Below, piece after piece: positions 25,227 to 35,319 of a stretch of 64,000 nucleotides of DNA (positions are counted from its first letter, which is position 1; each line of letters starts with the position of its first letter). Origin of the DNA: Rothia sp. HMSC078H08 (lineage in GTDB: Bacteria > Actinomycetota > Actinomycetes > Actinomycetales > Micrococcaceae); the NCBI RefSeq assembly GCF_001808955.1, contig NZ_KV795243.1:11038-75037 (forward strand), given 5' to 3'. Under the pieces are notes generated by a model. That model was not told the origin of the DNA and did not search any database. It saw only the letters and a program-made list of their open reading frames with translations. The position numbers and the translations under genes are program-made.

Positions 25227-28200
25227 CTACTGGTCGGCGCTGTACCCCAGCACGCTCGTGCTGTAACGGAACACGAACGCCGCCATAGCGTCGCGGTGCA
25301 CCGGCTCCACGGGGCGGAACGAACCATCGGGCCAGCCGGTGGTCACGCCCTGCGAGGCCAGCCAGCTGATCTCGCGGTAGAACAGGTTATCCGTCGAAAC
25401 GTCCGTGAAACGGGCCTGGGCGGGAGCCTCGTACGCGGGCGAACCTGCGTAACGGTAGAAGAACGCGGCCATCGAGTCACGGTTCACCGAGGAATCGGGG
25501 CGGAACGTGCCGTCCGACCAGCCGGTCGTGATGCCCTGGGCCTTCATCCACTCAATCTCCTTGTAGTAGGGGTGGTTGAGCGGAACGTCCTTGAAGCTGG
25601 GCGTACTCGGGGCGGTGAACTGCGGCGAGCCGCTCATGCGGTAGAAGTACGCGGCCATGGTGGCACGGTCCATGTTGTTCAGCGGACGGAAGGTGCCGTC
25701 CGGGTAGCCGCGGTCAATCTGGTGCGAGGCAATCCAGGTGATTTCGCGGTAGAACTGGTTCTCCGGCGGAACATCCCTGAAGCGTGCCTCGTGGATGGTA
25801 CGCGGAACGTCCACGACCTGTGCACGGTCGCCAGCGGCAACACCGTTAGCGGTCTTACGGCCGCTCAGGTCACCGGTCGCGTTGTGCATGTGCAGGAACA
25901 GAGCCTGACGCTCCTTGTTGTTGTTCTTGCGGTGAACGGTCAGCTGACCGCCGTCACGATCCACGAACAGGCCGGGTACGCCCGACTCCTCACCGGTGAA
26001 CCACACACCGGGGTTGAACGGGGAGAAGGTGATCGCATCCGTCGCATCGACGTAGGAGTTACCCTCGTTGTACCAGGTGTCGGTCTGCACCGTGTACTTG
26101 ATGCTCTGAGCCTTCTCAGCGGTCAGGCCCAGGTCCTTCAGCGGCACACCCAGAATCATGGTGTTGGTGTCCATGGTGTTGGTGTCGGTGTCACCCCAGG
26201 CGCTGTTCAGCGGGTAGCGCGCCACCACGGTGGATGCTTTACCGGAGATGGACCAGACCTTCACCAGCGGGTAGTCCAGACCCTTCTCTCGGGTTACCTC
26301 GAGCGTGTAGTCGGCCTTCGAATCACCGGTGGTGTCAATCTGCACCTGTACCTGACGGCCCCAGTGCATGCTGTCCCAGGTGCCCCAGGTCGAAATGCCG
26401 AAGAACAGAGAACCATCGTTCGGGTTCTTGCCGGCAGCCTTCAACGCCGGAGCGTCCGAGGCAGCACCCACATACTGCAGGTCAACAGCCTGGTTCGACG
26501 GCAGCTTCAGCTGACCGGTCGGAATACGGCCGCTGACCGCACCCAGCTCGAACGCACCCAGCAGCGAACGGTAACCGCCCTGGTTCAGGGTCGTACCGCG
26601 CAGAGTCACCGTGGACTCCTTATCGGCGATGCCCTTGTAATCAATACGGGACGCATCAACACGCATCTTCGAGACAGGCTTCGGTGCCACGTGAATCGAC
26701 TGGCGGATCGCCTCGCGGCCATTCTCAGAGAAAATCAGGCGACCAGAAGCGCTCGCAATGTACTGGCGCTTACCGGCAATCAGAGTCTTACCGGTCGTCC
26801 AGTCCTGAGCGACCTGGTCGGCGCTCATCGCCGGGTCCATGGTCTTCTCAAGCTTGGAGGGGTCGATGCGTACGGTCACGGTCACGTTCTTACGCTCACC
26901 GGCACCCACGCTCACCTGCCGCGGGTAGGAGTACTCCACACCCGGGATGGTCGTGCTTGCCTCGTAGCTCAGAGTGTAGGTGTGAGCCTGCGAATCGGTG
27001 TTGTCCAGAACGATTTCACGCTGAACAGTCTGAATACCCGAATCGGGGGTGTACTCCAGCACACCAAACGCGGTCGAAACACGCTCGGGGGTCTTCGCAT
27101 CGTACGCAATGACCTTCGCGTCCACGGCAGCGCGAGCATTCACCATGCCCGTACCCACACGATCCACCGCGTACTGCGCACCCTGCTCATTCTTGATCGG
27201 GGTGGACGCGCCGTTCATCAGCGCAGCCTTAATCATCTGCGGGTTGTAATCCTGATGCGCCTGCATCACGAGGGCGGCGATACCGGTCACGTGCGGGGTT
27301 GCCATGGAGGTACCGGTGAAGGAAACACCCCTATTACCCGTACCCACAGCGGCAGACACAATCTCAGTACCCGGTGCCGCAAGGTCAGGCTTAATGAAGC
27401 CATCAGAACCGTGCTGACCGCGAGCGCTCGAGGAATTCAAATCAAAAGCGTGCGAGTGAGGACCGCGGCCCGAAGCCTTGTAGTCCAGGTTCATCTCAAC
27501 GGTCACCGGACCGGCAGCCAGAGCCTTCTCCAGGTCCTTCGTCGAAGAAGCAGTCAGACGCAGACCCGGAATGGTCGCATTACCGCCAATGCCGATCGTG
27601 TAGCGCTCAGCCTTACCGGCCATCACCACGCCAACACCGCCGGCAGCCTGAACGTTATCGAAACGCACCTTCGAACCGCACGGGAACGACAAGTCGTCCT
27701 GATCCCACTCGAAGTAAACCCACTTACCCTTCAAAGCCTTCGCCTCATCAGCGGTGAAAGCCTCGCAAGCGTAACGGTTACGCTTCGGTGCGGCAACAAC
27801 CTCGCCGCGCAACTGATCAGCGGACGCCTTCGAATAATCGAAGTTCACCGAATAATCACCCTGCAACCACTCCAAACCAGTCTTCGTGGTCACGCGGGCA
27901 CGGTCAATCGGCTGAGTCGAACCGTAAGCGTTCGCCACCGACAGTGCCGCAGCTGCATTCGCCGGGCTACCCGAATCGGAGTAGGTGTCACCCACACCGT
28001 TGTAGTTATTGGCGTTACCGGCAGCAGCCACAGTGAACACACCCTGGCGCGCCATCGTATTAATCATGTACGACTCAGGGTCGTCAGCCGGAGCGAACTC
28101 GCCACCGAGCGACAGGTTCACAATGTCGGCGCGGTCAGAGAAATCACCGTCACCATTCGGGTCCATCACGGTATCGAGCGCCTTCATCACAACACTCGAA

Positions 28201-29213
28201 TTGCCGTAGCAACCGAACACACGAATCGCCAAAATCTGAGCATCAGGAGCAGTACCGGGGCCAATAGACATGCCCTTCAGCTGCTCCTCCGTCAGGTTCT
28301 TGTAATCGCCACGGTAAGTCGTACCGTTCGCCGTCACACCATAACCGGCGGCAGTACCCGCCACGTGCGTGCCGTGACCGCCAGAACCGAAGCCGTCCGG
28401 GCGGCAGTCCAGCGGGTTATTATCGGGCTGCGGAGTCGACTTCTCAGCCACCGACGCATTGTAGTCATCACCGACCAGGTCAATGCCGCCAATGAACTTA
28501 TTACGATCAATCAGGCCCGAATCAGCGGACGGAAGCTCCGTCATGGCCTTGGCCTTCAGATAGGCGTCCACGGTTCCGGGGCCGCCAAAGTCGGCGTGAG
28601 TGTAGTCCACACCGGAGTCAACAACCGCAATCTTCACGCCCTTACCCGTGTACCCCGTGTGATCGCGGGTCCAGGTGGCGAGGGTCTTCGTATCAATCTC
28701 GCTACCGGAGTTCATGCGCTCCTTCGCGATAATCGGCGAAATACGCTCCACATCAGGGCGCTCCGCCAACGCACGAATCTGCGCAGCATCACCAGTAATC
28801 GCCGCACCACGCATCGCATTATGCGTGGTGTACATCAGCTTCGCGCCAGAAGCAGCCGCCACAGACTGAGCCTGCGACTGCACCTGAGCTGCAATAGCCT
28901 GCACCTGCGCCTGACGGTTCGCCGGCGCCTCCTTACGTGCCAGAACAGCCGCGGACTGGGTCTGCTCATACGCGCCCTTGCCCTTGAACTGAACATACAC
29001 GGTGACCTGGCCTTCAGCCTTCTGCAGGCCCGGGCTGATACGCGAGGCAGCGTCACCGGATGCGCTCGCAGTGCTTCCTTCGACCTGCTGGGGGCTCTGA
29101 GCGTGAGCTGCAGAGAAAGTGGCGGGAACGCCGAGAGTAAGGGCAAGAGCCGCACTCAAACCGGTCGCACCGACAGCCTTCATTCTGCGGCGTGGCGCAT
29201 GAGGCGTTGTCAT
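25227..29213 (-). CDS. Secreted S8 subtilisin-like protease with PA insert and three SLH repeats (copy 2)
   Basis: The start at 29213 (MTTPHAPRRRMK) has AAGGAGG at 29219-29225; the frame is open for 43 more codons but without a ribosome site. The 1328-residue protein has a signal peptide ending AHAQS (about 38), an I9-like propeptide, catalytic Asp in AVVDSGVDYTHADFGG (near 198), His in GGHGTHVAGTAAGYG (near 279), Ser in GTSMATPHVTG (near 637), a PA-type insert, Fn3-like modules and three SLH repeats (about 1141-1328). The middle SLH and the linker SPQFTAPSTPSFKDVP are nearly identical in all three copies, while propeptides and inserts differ more, as expected if substrate specificity has diverged. 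Confidence 0.93.
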   Translation of the reverse strand: MTTPHAPRRRMKAVGATGLSAALALTLGVPATFSAAHAQSPQQVEGSTASASGDAASRISPGLQKAEGQVTVYVQFKGKGAYEQTQSAAVLARKEAPANRQAQVQAIAAQVQSQAQSVAAASGAKLMYTTHNAMRGAAITGDAAQIRALAERPDVERISPIIAKERMNSGSEIDTKTLATWTRDHTGYTGKGVKIAVVDSGVDYTHADFGGPGTVDAYLKAKAMTELPSADSGLIDRNKFIGGIDLVGDDYNASVAEKSTPQPDNNPLDCRPDGFGSGGHGTHVAGTAAGYGVTANGTTYRGDYKNLTEEQLKGMSIGPGTAPDAQILAIRVFGCYGNSSVVMKALDTVMDPNGDGDFSDRADIVNLSLGGEFAPADDPESYMINTMARQGVFTVAAAGNANNYNGVGDTYSDSGSPANAAAALSVANAYGSTQPIDRARVTTKTGLEWLQGDYSVNFDYSKASADQLRGEVVAAPKRNRYACEAFTADEAKALKGKWVYFEWDQDDLSFPCGSKVRFDNVQAAGGVGVVMAGKAERYTIGIGGNATIPGLRLTASSTKDLEKALAAGPVTVEMNLDYKASGRGPHSHAFDLNSSSARGQHGSDGFIKPDLAAPGTEIVSAAVGTGNRGVSFTGTSMATPHVTGIAALVMQAHQDYNPQMIKAALMNGASTPIKNEQGAQYAVDRVGTGMVNARAAVDAKVIAYDAKTPERVSTAFGVLEYTPDSGIQTVQREIVLDNTDSQAHTYTLSYEASTTIPGVEYSYPRQVSVGAGERKNVTVTVRIDPSKLEKTMDPAMSADQVAQDWTTGKTLIAGKRQYIASASGRLIFSENGREAIRQSIHVAPKPVSKMRVDASRIDYKGIADKESTVTLRGTTLNQGGYRSLLGAFELGAVSGRIPTGQLKLPSNQAVDLQYVGAASDAPALKAAGKNPNDGSLFFGISTWGTWDSMHWGRQVQVQIDTTGDSKADYTLEVTREKGLDYPLVKVWSISGKASTVVARYPLNSAWGDTDTNTMDTNTMILGVPLKDLGLTAEKAQSIKYTVQTDTWYNEGNSYVDATDAITFSPFNPGVWFTGEESGVPGLFVDRDGGQLTVHRKNNNKERQALFLHMHNATGDLSGRKTANGVAAGDRAQVVDVPRTIHEARFRDVPPENQFYREITWIASHQIDRGYPDGTFRPLNNMDRATMAAYFYRMSGSPQFTAPSTPSFKDVPLNHPYYKEIEWMKAQGITTGWSDGTFRPDSSVNRDSMAAFFYRYAGSPAYEAPAQARFTDVSTDNLFYREISWLASQGVTTGWPDGSFRPVEPVHRDAMAAFVFRYSTSVLGYSADQ

Positions 29214-29397
29214 GGAATCCTCCTTCGGATTTTCTATTTTTCGATAGTGCTGTGTGCTCTGTGGTTGTGTATCGGTGATACGCGGAGGCGGCCCCACCGG
29301 CAGACGACGAGTGAGTGCATCCGCCGGTGAAACCGCCACCAAAACTTGAGAGGTTCCGGGGTCTTCAGGCCCCGGAGCCTGCCGGTTCCGGGTACCC

Positions 29398-29423
29398 CTC
29401 CCACCCCATGCAGGAGGTGGGAG
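29398..29423 (-). terminator. Weak hairpin downstream of subtilase copy 3
   Basis: CTCCCACC (29398-29405) pairs with GGTGGGAG (29416-29423) and a further CCGGGG/CCCCGG dyad lies at 29356-29375. No clear T run follows on the minus strand. Confidence 0.35.
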
Positions 29424-29447
29424 AGGACCCGAACCATTCGCTACCGT

Positions 29448-32400
29448 CTAGCGGCCGGCCTGGTTAGCAACCTTCTCGGTGTAGCGGTAGATGAACGCAG
29501 CCATTGCGTCGCGGGCAATGGGGGTCACCGGGCGGTAGGTGCCGTCCGGCCAGCCGGTGCTGATGCCCTTCGAAGCCAGCCACGTGATTTCACGGTAGAA
29601 CTGGTTATCGGTGGAAACATCGCTGAAGTGGCTGGTTGCGGGCAGATCCACGTGCGGGGAACCCGCTGCACGGTAGAAGAACGCAGCCATGGCGTCACGG
29701 TTCACCGGTGCGGAGGGGCGGAACGTGCCGTCCGAGTAGCCGGTGGTGATGCCCTGAGCCTTCATCCACTCAATCTCCTTGTAGAAGGGGTGCGTGGTGG
29801 GCACATCCTTGAAGCTCGGAGTGGAGGGGGCAGTGAACTGCGGGGAACCCTGCATGCGGTAGAAGAACGCCGCCATTGCGCCACGTTCCACGGACTCCAG
29901 CGGGCGGTAGGTGCCGTCCGGGTAGCCGGTGGTGATGCCGCGCTGAGCCAACCAAGAGATCTCGGTGTAGAACTGGTCGGTGTTCTTCACATCGGTGAAG
30001 CGGGACGGAGTGATGTACTCGGTCTGCTGCTCCTTGATGTTCAGCACCTCGGCGCGGTTGCCCTTGGCGCCGTTGGTACCGGAGAGGTCGCCGGTGCCGT
30101 TGTGCAGGTGCAGCAGCAGCGCCTTGGCGGGGGTACCGGATTCGCCGAGCGCGGGGATTGCGTCAGCGGAGCGGTGCGCCGTCAGGGTGGTGGTGGAGGC
30201 ATCCGGGTGAAGGCCAGCCACGGCGGAGGAGTCGCCGCTGAACCACAGCTTGGGGCTGAAGGGGCGGTACTTGATCCAGCCGGTTTCGCTGACGTTACCC
30301 CACTCGTACTGGGTGGTTGCGCTGACTCGGTACTGGATGTCCGGGTTGTTTGCGCTGGTCAGGCCCAGGTCCTTGAGGGGTGCACTCATGATGAGGGTGT
30401 TGGTGTCCATCATGTTGGTGTCCACATCACCCCAGGCGCCGTTGAGCGGGTAGTAGCCGAGCTCGACGAGGTTGCCGTTCTTGTATCCGTAGAGGCGAAC
30501 CAGCGGGTAGTCCAGGCCCTTAGCGCGGTCGGTGACCAGCTTGTAGTCGGCGCGGTTGTTGCCGTCGGTGTCGATTTCTACGGTGAAGGTGTTCTCGTAG
30601 GAGACAACATCCCAGTTCGCCCAGGTGGAGATACCGAAGCGCAGGGTGCCGTCATCAGCGTTGCCGCCGGCTGCCTTCAGTGCGGGCGCATCCGAGGAAG
30701 CACCGACGTACTGCAGGTTCGCCTTAACGTTGCTGTTCAGCGACAGGGAGGTGGGAGCTACACGGTCCACGCTCGCACCGTACTCGAACGCGCCGAGCAG
30801 GGAGCGGTAGCCGCCCTGGTTGACCTCGGTGCCGCGCAGCGAGATCTGGGACTTGACCCAGCCGGTGTCTGCCTTCTGAGCCTCGTCGCTGGAGGGCTTC
30901 TGGGTGAAGGTGACGGTGTCTTCGGCAGCGTGCATGGTGCTCACGGGCTTGGGTGCCACGTGAACGGGCAGGCGCAGTGCCTTGGTGCCGTCTTCGGTGA
31001 GGACGAGTCGGCCGGATGCGCTGGCAATGTACTGACGGTACTGTGCGGGAACGGTTTCGGTGCCGGTGTAGTACTCAGTTGCGTTCTGGGTGGTGTCCAT
31101 TGCTGCGTCGCGGGTCTTCTCCAGCTTGGACGGGTCGATGCGCACGGTGACTTCGAACTTCTTAGTTTCACCGGGTGCGAGGGTGACCGCGGAGGGGAAG
31201 GAGTATTCCACTCCGGGAATATTAGTGCTTTCAGCGTAGGACAGGGCGTAGGTGTGCGCCACGGAGTCGGTGTTCTCGACCGTCACCTCGCGGGTGAGGG
31301 TCTGAACGCCAGCATCCGGTGCGTACTCGAGCACACCGAAGCTCAGGGACACGGTACCGCTCTTGTCAGCGTTGTAGACGAGGGACTTCGACTGCACGGC
31401 AGCGAGGGTGTCGACTCGTCCGGCACCCACACGGTCCACCGCGTATGCGGCACCGGATTCAGTGCGCACATCGTGGGTTGCGGTGTTCATGAGGGCGGAC
31501 TTGACCTGTGCGGGGGTGTAGGTCGGGTGGCTCTGCATGACCAGGGCGGCGGAGCCGGTCACGTAGGGTGCCGCCATGGAGGTGCCGCTGAAGGTCACGG
31601 AGTTGTTACCGGTCGCCACCGCCGCGGAGGTGATGTACGAGCCGGGTGCCGCAATGTCGGGCTTGGTGTAGCCGTAGCTGCCGTGGAAGCCGCGGGCACT
31701 CATGGGGTTCAGCTGATCCAGCTTATCGGTGTCCACGCGCAGGGAGGACTTCAGCTCGTTGCCGAGGCGCACGGTCAGGGGCTTACCTGCTGCTTCTGCT
31801 GCGGTGATCTGTGCACGCAGGTCCTTAGCGGCGGATGCTGCCAGGCGGAAACCGGGCAGGGTATCGTTACCGGCAATACCCAGGCCGGGTTCTTCGTCGT
31901 TGCCTGCAAGCAGCACACCCTTGGCGCCTGCCGCCTCCAGGTTGTCGAAGCGCACCTTGGAGCCGCAGGCGAGCTCACCGTCATCTTTAGCCCAGTCGAT
32001 GAGCACCCACTTGCCCTTTACAGCTGCCGCTTCGTCGGCGCTGAGGGCGTTGCAGGCGTAGCGGTTGTTCTCGGAGATTGCGGTGAGTTCACCGGTAAAT
32101 TCCTTGCTACCTGCCTGTGCCCAGGGGTAGGAGACGCTGTAGTCGCCGCGTACCTTGCGGGTGGTGCCGGTGGCGGGGTCGGTCAGCTCTGCCGCATCGA
32201 CAGCGCGGGTGGAACCGTAGGCGTTAGCTACGGTGATTGCGCTGGCTGCGGTGGCGGGGTGACCGGAGTTGGAGTAGGTGTCGCCGCGCAGGCTGTAGTC
32301 GTTGGCGTTACCCGCGGAGATCACGGAGAGCACGCCGGCGCGGGTGAGCGCGTCAACGGCGTAGGCTTCGGGGTCATCCTGCGGGGAGAATTCGCCACCG

Positions 32401-33473
32401 AGGGACATGTTGACCACGTTCACGCGGTCGGAGAAGTCGCCGTCACCGTTGGGGTCGAGGGCACGGTCGAGTGCCTCAATGACGACGTTGGTGCTGCCGG
32501 AGCAACCGAAGACGCGGAAGGCGTAGATTTCAGCGTCGGGGGCGACGCCGGGACCGATCTTCATGGTCTTGAGCTGCTCTGCGGTGAGCTTGCTGTAGTC
32601 GCCGGTGAAGGTGGTGCCGTCGGCGTTCACGCCGTAGCCTGCCGCGGTGCCCGCCACGTGGGTGCCGTGGCCGCCGGTGGTGCAGTCGAGCGGGTTGCCG
32701 TCGGGGGTTGCGGTGTTGGTGCCGTCGTAGGCGTCACCAACGAGGTCGTAGCCGCCAGCAACCTTGGTGCGGTTGATGAGTCCGGAGTCTGCGGAGGGCA
32801 GCTCGGTGAGCTTGGATGCCTTCTCGTAGTCTTCGAGCTTGCCGCTACCACCGAAGTCGGTGTGGGTGTAGTCGATGCCGGAGTCGATGACGGCGATCTT
32901 CACGCCCTTGCCGGTGTATCCGCCCGCGCCGGCGGGGTTGGTGGTGCCGGTCCAGGTGGCGAGAGAGCCTGCGTCAACGGCGGCGCCCGCGTTCTGGCGG
33001 TACTTGGGCAGGATGGGCGAGATCTTCTCTACGTCGGAGCGGTTGGCGAGTGCCTTGATGGACTCGGCGTCACCGCGCACTGCCACGCCGCGTACTGCGT
33101 TGTGGGTGGTGTAGAGGACCTGCGCGCCGGACTGGCTGCTGACTTGCTGTGCCTGGCTCTGCACCTGGGAGGCGATTGCCTGCACCTGTGAGCTGGTGTT
33201 GACGGGTGCCTGCACGCCGGCGCGTACGCCTGCGGGCTGGGTCTGTTCAAAGGCGCCCTTACCCTTGAAGCGGACGAAGGCGGTGACGGTGCCGCTGGCG
33301 TTCTTCATGCTTTCGCTGAGTACCTGCTTGACGGCGTCGGGGTCTTCCGCGGCGTGGGCGGTGGTGCCCAGGGCTGCGAGGGGGCTCAGCGCCATGCTGA
33401 GGGTGAGTAGCCCGCTGCCGATTCGGCGTCGATGCGACCGGCCGCGGGGGTTTGGGGAGGCGGTGTGTGTCAC
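29448..33473 (-). CDS. Secreted S8 subtilisin-like protease with PA insert and three SLH repeats (copy 3)
   Basis: The 1341-residue protein begins at GTG 33473 with AAAGGAG just upstream. The signal peptide ends at AHAAE (about 42). The propeptide (about 60-165) is followed by Asp in AVIDSGIDYTHTDFGG (near 196), His in GGHGTHVAGTAAGYG (near 269) and Ser in GTSMAAPYVTG (near 633), with a PA-type insert between. Beta-rich modules and three SLH repeats (about 1158-1341) follow. It is the most upstream of three tandem copies on one strand, each with its own ribosome site and a gap of 230-330 bases, so they may be transcribed singly. SLH repeats are uncommon in actinobacteria and normally bind pyruvylated wall polymers. 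Confidence 0.93.
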   Translation of the reverse strand: MTHTASPNPRGRSHRRRIGSGLLTLSMALSPLAALGTTAHAAEDPDAVKQVLSESMKNASGTVTAFVRFKGKGAFEQTQPAGVRAGVQAPVNTSSQVQAIASQVQSQAQQVSSQSGAQVLYTTHNAVRGVAVRGDAESIKALANRSDVEKISPILPKYRQNAGAAVDAGSLATWTGTTNPAGAGGYTGKGVKIAVIDSGIDYTHTDFGGSGKLEDYEKASKLTELPSADSGLINRTKVAGGYDLVGDAYDGTNTATPDGNPLDCTTGGHGTHVAGTAAGYGVNADGTTFTGDYSKLTAEQLKTMKIGPGVAPDAEIYAFRVFGCSGSTNVVIEALDRALDPNGDGDFSDRVNVVNMSLGGEFSPQDDPEAYAVDALTRAGVLSVISAGNANDYSLRGDTYSNSGHPATAASAITVANAYGSTRAVDAAELTDPATGTTRKVRGDYSVSYPWAQAGSKEFTGELTAISENNRYACNALSADEAAAVKGKWVLIDWAKDDGELACGSKVRFDNLEAAGAKGVLLAGNDEEPGLGIAGNDTLPGFRLAASAAKDLRAQITAAEAAGKPLTVRLGNELKSSLRVDTDKLDQLNPMSARGFHGSYGYTKPDIAAPGSYITSAAVATGNNSVTFSGTSMAAPYVTGSAALVMQSHPTYTPAQVKSALMNTATHDVRTESGAAYAVDRVGAGRVDTLAAVQSKSLVYNADKSGTVSLSFGVLEYAPDAGVQTLTREVTVENTDSVAHTYALSYAESTNIPGVEYSFPSAVTLAPGETKKFEVTVRIDPSKLEKTRDAAMDTTQNATEYYTGTETVPAQYRQYIASASGRLVLTEDGTKALRLPVHVAPKPVSTMHAAEDTVTFTQKPSSDEAQKADTGWVKSQISLRGTEVNQGGYRSLLGAFEYGASVDRVAPTSLSLNSNVKANLQYVGASSDAPALKAAGGNADDGTLRFGISTWANWDVVSYENTFTVEIDTDGNNRADYKLVTDRAKGLDYPLVRLYGYKNGNLVELGYYPLNGAWGDVDTNMMDTNTLIMSAPLKDLGLTSANNPDIQYRVSATTQYEWGNVSETGWIKYRPFSPKLWFSGDSSAVAGLHPDASTTTLTAHRSADAIPALGESGTPAKALLLHLHNGTGDLSGTNGAKGNRAEVLNIKEQQTEYITPSRFTDVKNTDQFYTEISWLAQRGITTGYPDGTYRPLESVERGAMAAFFYRMQGSPQFTAPSTPSFKDVPTTHPFYKEIEWMKAQGITTGYSDGTFRPSAPVNRDAMAAFFYRAAGSPHVDLPATSHFSDVSTDNQFYREITWLASKGISTGWPDGTYRPVTPIARDAMAAFIYRYTEKVANQAGR

Positions 33474-33758
33474 GGTGCTCCTTTGCTTGGCTCCCGGGGT
33501 GTTTCTGGGAGGCTGGTGTGTTTTTCTAGTGGGTTCCAGCTGGGCTTGAACACACTAGATGTGAACTAGGATACACCTCAAAGTGGCTTGTGAAGCGTTT
33601 ATTACTTCTAAATGCATCAAATTGTGGACATGTTCGACCCTTTTCTTTTTCACGTTTTTCATTTGCATTTGGGTTCAGGTTCTTTTCAGGTTCGGTTGTT
33701 ACTGTAAAACCATCTATTGAACATCTATCAAAAATGATGGGATAGGGAGGGTCGAACC

Positions 33759-34373
33759 ATGGTCAAGCGACGCGTTTCCACTGAGGATTCTGTTCTGCTG
33801 ATGTCACCCCAGGTTATGCACGGCCGCCCCGGTCCACGGTTGGAACGCATCCATAGGGGAGAGGTGCAGGGTACCCTCACCGAGTACAGCTCATCCGCCT
33901 GGCAGATTGGCGATGTGGTAGGCTACGCCCCCATGGAAAAGCCCCGCGAAACCTTCAATGCGAAGGGCTTCTTCACTGATTGGAGCGGCTTCACCTGGTA
34001 CGTGCTGGGTCCACTGCTGCGGATGGTGTTCTGGGTAGCTCTCTTGATCGCGCCGGTGAGCCCAATGTTCCTCTCCCAAGGTCCTTGGGGAATAAGTGAG
34101 GAAATAGGGACGGTGATCTTGATGGTCATCTTTATCCCCCCGCTACTACTCATTGTGGGTTTCGTCGGCATCCTCGCAGGACTCTGGTGGCTGTTCCTCT
34201 GCGTAGGAAAGTTTCTGAATGCTGTTGGGGATGCCATCGAATCGACGCGCCTGCTCGTTAGACAGCACAAGATTCAGCAGGATTTTCAATTCCGGCTGGT
34301 GTGCGAGTGTACCCCGACCACTGTTAGTTCACCCGCGGTATCACTGCGTCACACTGCTGAGGAGGAATCATGA
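33759..34373 (+). CDS. Membrane protein, member 1 of a five-gene paralogous family
   Basis: The 204-residue protein has MHGRPGPRLERIHRGEVQGTL near residue 20, VGYAPMEKP near 50, two or three membrane helices (about 75-150) and a C-terminal FRLVCECTP. The pattern GRPxxxL-RI, then GYxP, then helices, then F-LVY recurs in the four following genes. No known family is recognised. A GGGAGGG ribosome site precedes the ATG. Its stop overlaps the next start by four bases (ATGA). Confidence 0.75.
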   Translation: MVKRRVSTEDSVLLMSPQVMHGRPGPRLERIHRGEVQGTLTEYSSSAWQIGDVVGYAPMEKPRETFNAKGFFTDWSGFTWYVLGPLLRMVFWVALLIAPVSPMFLSQGPWGISEEIGTVILMVIFIPPLLLIVGFVGILAGLWWLFLCVGKFLNAVGDAIESTRLLVRQHKIQQDFQFRLVCECTPTTVSSPAVSLRHTAEEES

Positions 34374-35203
34374 CTGCCGATAAGAAGCAACCCATCGACA
34401 ATCAATCTGTTTCCCCTAGTCAGCGTGTTTTGAAGGTGGCGCCCCATGTGTATTACGGTCGCCCCAATACGCAGCTGATGCGCATCCACGCAGATGATGT
34501 TCAGGGAACTCTCCCCAATGGAGAATCGCCGGAGGAACACGGCGGCGAGCTGGTTGGTTACTGCCCTCTGCCGGTTCCTAACCGCAAGCCCCACACTGGT
34601 AGACGCGTGGTGGAGGTGCTGGTGTACCTAGCGTTGGCTATCGCGGCGAATCCTTTCGTATATTTCTTGTTGCCTTCTTATACCCTGAGCGAAGAAACTC
34701 TAGGTTCTCTTTACCTGGCAGGCATAGGATTTTCGGTGCTGAGCATCGGTATTCTTCCGCTAACGCTGTTCTTTTTCTCTCTGTGGGCTCTCATCAATTT
34801 CTTAGGTGTGATGGTGCGGCTCATCTGGAGGCGTAAGGCCGGGGAGAAACTTACGTTCCGGCTGGTGTATGACTGCGCCCCGCCCTCTAAAACAAACCAG
34901 GAGCGCTACGCTTCGCGGCATCGTAGTGGCATTACTCAGCCGGTGACGAGTTTTGGCGGTTCGTCTGATTCATCTCAGAAGGGGGAGGCGAAGCTTCTGT
35001 TCTTTGCCGTTTCCGTACTGAATCCTTATATTGCGGCGGGGATTCTCTCCATTACGGGCCTGTTCGGGGCGGGGCCACTCGTCGCAGCTCTCTTTATGAT
35101 GGTGAATCAGGTGAGCGCAGGGCTCATGGGGATTCCCGGCATCATCTGGTTTGTGGCGTGGATTCTGAGCATCGTGCGGCTTAACGAAGCGGCCGAGGCT
35201 TAA
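34370..35203 (+). CDS. Membrane protein, member 2 of the paralogous family, with an extra C-terminal helix pair
   Basis: The 277-residue protein starts inside the stop of member 1 (ATGA), showing translational coupling. It shows YYGRPNTQLMRIHADDVQGTL, VGYCPLPVP, a helix with the shared NPF (AIAANPFVYFLL), and FRLVYDCAPP near residue 168. A second block (about 205-277) contains another NP helix, FAVSVLNPYIAAGIL, followed by two more hydrophobic segments. The repeat of the NP helix suggests internal duplication or fusion. Function is unknown. Confidence 0.75.
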   Translation: MTADKKQPIDNQSVSPSQRVLKVAPHVYYGRPNTQLMRIHADDVQGTLPNGESPEEHGGELVGYCPLPVPNRKPHTGRRVVEVLVYLALAIAANPFVYFLLPSYTLSEETLGSLYLAGIGFSVLSIGILPLTLFFFSLWALINFLGVMVRLIWRRKAGEKLTFRLVYDCAPPSKTNQERYASRHRSGITQPVTSFGGSSDSSQKGEAKLLFFAVSVLNPYIAAGILSITGLFGAGPLVAALFMMVNQVSAGLMGIPGIIWFVAWILSIVRLNEAAEA

Positions 35204-35319
35204 GCAGACTAGCCACTGGCTCAAAGAACAGCTACGGGATTGAGCCCCCGCGCACCGAACACACAATGTAGACAACACAACAGACACTAACAAGCAGACA
35301 AGCATTGGAGGAGGTCACC

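Noticed and set aside
21193..33191. Very long open frames on the plus strand (21193-24774, 25296-29330, 29346-33191)
   Set aside because: They are exact antisense shadows of the three subtilase genes. The subtilases have all catalytic motifs, ribosome sites and signal peptides; the antisense frames give repetitive Arg/His/Val-rich sequence with no domain.
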